Shown one piece after another: positions 63,901 to 64,000 of a DNA stretch of 64,000 nt. The translations under genes and the position numbers were made by a program. Position 1 is the stretch's first letter, and each line of letters begins with the position of its first letter. The notes beneath the pieces were generated by a model. That model ran no database searches. It saw nothing but the letters and a program-made list of their open reading frames with translations, and had not been told where the DNA came from. Source of the stretch: Nesterenkonia haasae (GTDB lineage: Bacteria > Actinomycetota > Actinomycetes > Actinomycetales > Micrococcaceae); the NCBI RefSeq assembly GCF_010119385.1, contig NZ_VFIE01000023.1, positions 1 to 64,000 on the forward strand, written 5' to 3'.

Positions 63901-64000
63901 CCGAGCGCGAGGTATCGCATGATCGCGTCATCGTGGCTGTAGCCGATGAACACCACGGTGAATCGATCGAACATTGGGAGGAGAAACCGTGCGGCCCACG
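60954..64000 (-). CDS. SIR2-domain defence-type protein, partial (5' end outside window)
   Basis: At least 1015 codons are visible, open to the window edge. The reading frame continues upstream of the internal Met at 63974 as WAARFLLP and then runs into FTVVFIGYSHDDAIMRYLAL and ISKWGYLGIRPIAY-like sequence (NSKWGYLGIRPIAYPVFGRD). This is the end of a SIR2_2-type NAD+-binding domain, so the N-terminal catalytic part lies beyond the edge. About 900 residues of helical sequence follow, reminiscent of the DUF4020-type region found behind SIR2 domains. SIR2 effectors deplete NAD+ on phage sensing. It lies directly upstream of the STAND nuclease gene on the same strand. Confidence 0.78.
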   Translation of the reverse strand, partial: WAARFLLPMFDRFTVVFIGYSHDDAIMRYLALGLPSSGKVSAPKRFAFTTDPLNSKWGYLGIRPIAYPVFGRDHRALLAALSEWGDRAKMGQTDHQSRLRVIVGGGTALPWPDRDYLHARLRTTDGARDFAAATGSLPDDDKLEWLTWLEEFPEFKALFSPSNVSEATAILGNWFAKTFIGSATLNAAALQTAQRLGQSMTTSLYRTATWFANALSEQDTSAGKRWQAFLATSIYGQSAPLETDLLMPFLDNSTPLSMAVLRTALRPFLKLERRWFVEESAVRTTHPNAKVTWHAEDYALTQQVRLVVQASDPGDRSLGGLLEDVIMAAYDLFDAYHGEREWDLLAHQRFAIEAHAQDEFREPFDAVIDGLRDYGIKALHVWPGLPERWWSLDRALTQRLALHLVANDPARSADEKLSWLLGRAGLYADNLKHETYQLLASATSTASPSLKRRVLDAAAIGPDYFEEIPDRDGHIAYLKYNLLAWLKQADPDWAEARITFDAVQSENPSFEVREHPDFDTWMTSGTWGGKPPIDIEEFIQTLAQNVDAALEALLSHDYSERHFDQPEWRDALGIVQQAAERRPDLGVQLWDAILGRDDLDEKQVDLWRAIAEGWGKAALGDAGLVVVERLYALREDKESAYSVGRFLLDQVQQQLDVDESPMLASMRELASVLWHAQGSGFTRRADASPVSFAAAHLNSWPGLLAQYWASEVDRRWRHSREEWAGLSDEESDALIGLLNDNKDALDATQPGIAGKLFFYFAADENFAAAHLLPLFNDPKRHVFSWGPFLHRPRWNDRLLAAGLLGSMVAELSRLRDLPGRQQHLIFLGFVASVVSYAGITSTDRRRLLHQTVLASDGSHAADFAETVARFLREDGIDGAEVWHRWLGKHLERRINGQPRVASVEELARWADVVPLVGKFVPAAAMLLSGHGIGLGERFLHRKFADGVLTSHGPELVAFFAERVRSTTVSDYMMTRRVRELVEAIRGAIGDTVAGPLIEAATDKGVLDVGEWRRH

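Overview
The window looks like a chromosomal segment of a high-GC Gram-positive actinobacterium, most likely a Micrococcaceae-type member of the Micrococcales (Nesterenkonia, Enteractinococcus, Yaniella or Kocuria-like). This is inferred from the GC-rich codon use, frequent GTG/TTG starts, LAxTG and LPxTG cell-wall anchors, DUF7927/DUF6923/CshA-type surface proteins and actinobacterial IS families. No species can be fixed from the sequence alone.

Layout. 0.2-5.8 kb: a truncated ABC-2 permease, then a divergent acyl-CoA dehydrogenase and a MaoC hydratase / CitE-like lyase / CaiB CoA-transferase / GntR set resembling itaconate (C5-dicarboxylate) degradation; the CoA-transferase is broken by three lesions. 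5.8-8.2 kb: an IS graveyard (IS256, IS110 and ISL3 remnants). 8.2-12.8 kb: tRNA-Gly(CCC) and housekeeping-type genes (GNAT, alpha/beta hydrolase, AAA ATPase, DUF2200, BASS symporter). 13-37 kb: three giant secreted cell-wall proteins (1838, 1377 and 1429 aa) and two large LuxR/MalT-like regulators, interrupted by a small membrane protein, a DMT transporter, a DJ-1/PfpI protein and an MFS transporter. Strong hairpin terminators follow most of these genes, and a TTTCACCCT element recurs before both regulators and one surface gene.

37-42.5 kb: thiE, a LysR-type ligand domain protein coupled to a dienelactone hydrolase, and a sugar ABC importer (binding protein and two permeases, no ATPase). 42.8-50.2 kb: an eight-gene, translationally coupled Mrp-type cation/proton antiporter operon in an unusual order (F-G-[A C-terminal/B fusion]-C-D-D'-D''-E), lacking a full-length MrpA.

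50.3-64 kb: a defence island, all on the minus strand. A complete CBASS operon encodes a CD-NTase, a stand-alone E2, an E1, a JAB peptidase and a TIR-SAVED effector, with four consecutive start/stop overlaps. The CD-NTase ends in glycine, as expected of a target of E1/E2-mediated C-terminal conjugation. Upstream of it lie a 1546-aa STAND NTPase with an N-terminal PD-(D/E)xK-like nuclease and the C-terminal part of a large SIR2-domain protein that runs off the right edge. An imperfect 25-bp direct repeat, one copy at the 3' end of mrpE, brackets the CBASS operon and may mark its insertion. The STAND/SIR2 pair and the split-E2/E1 TIR-SAVED CBASS are the most interesting systems here.
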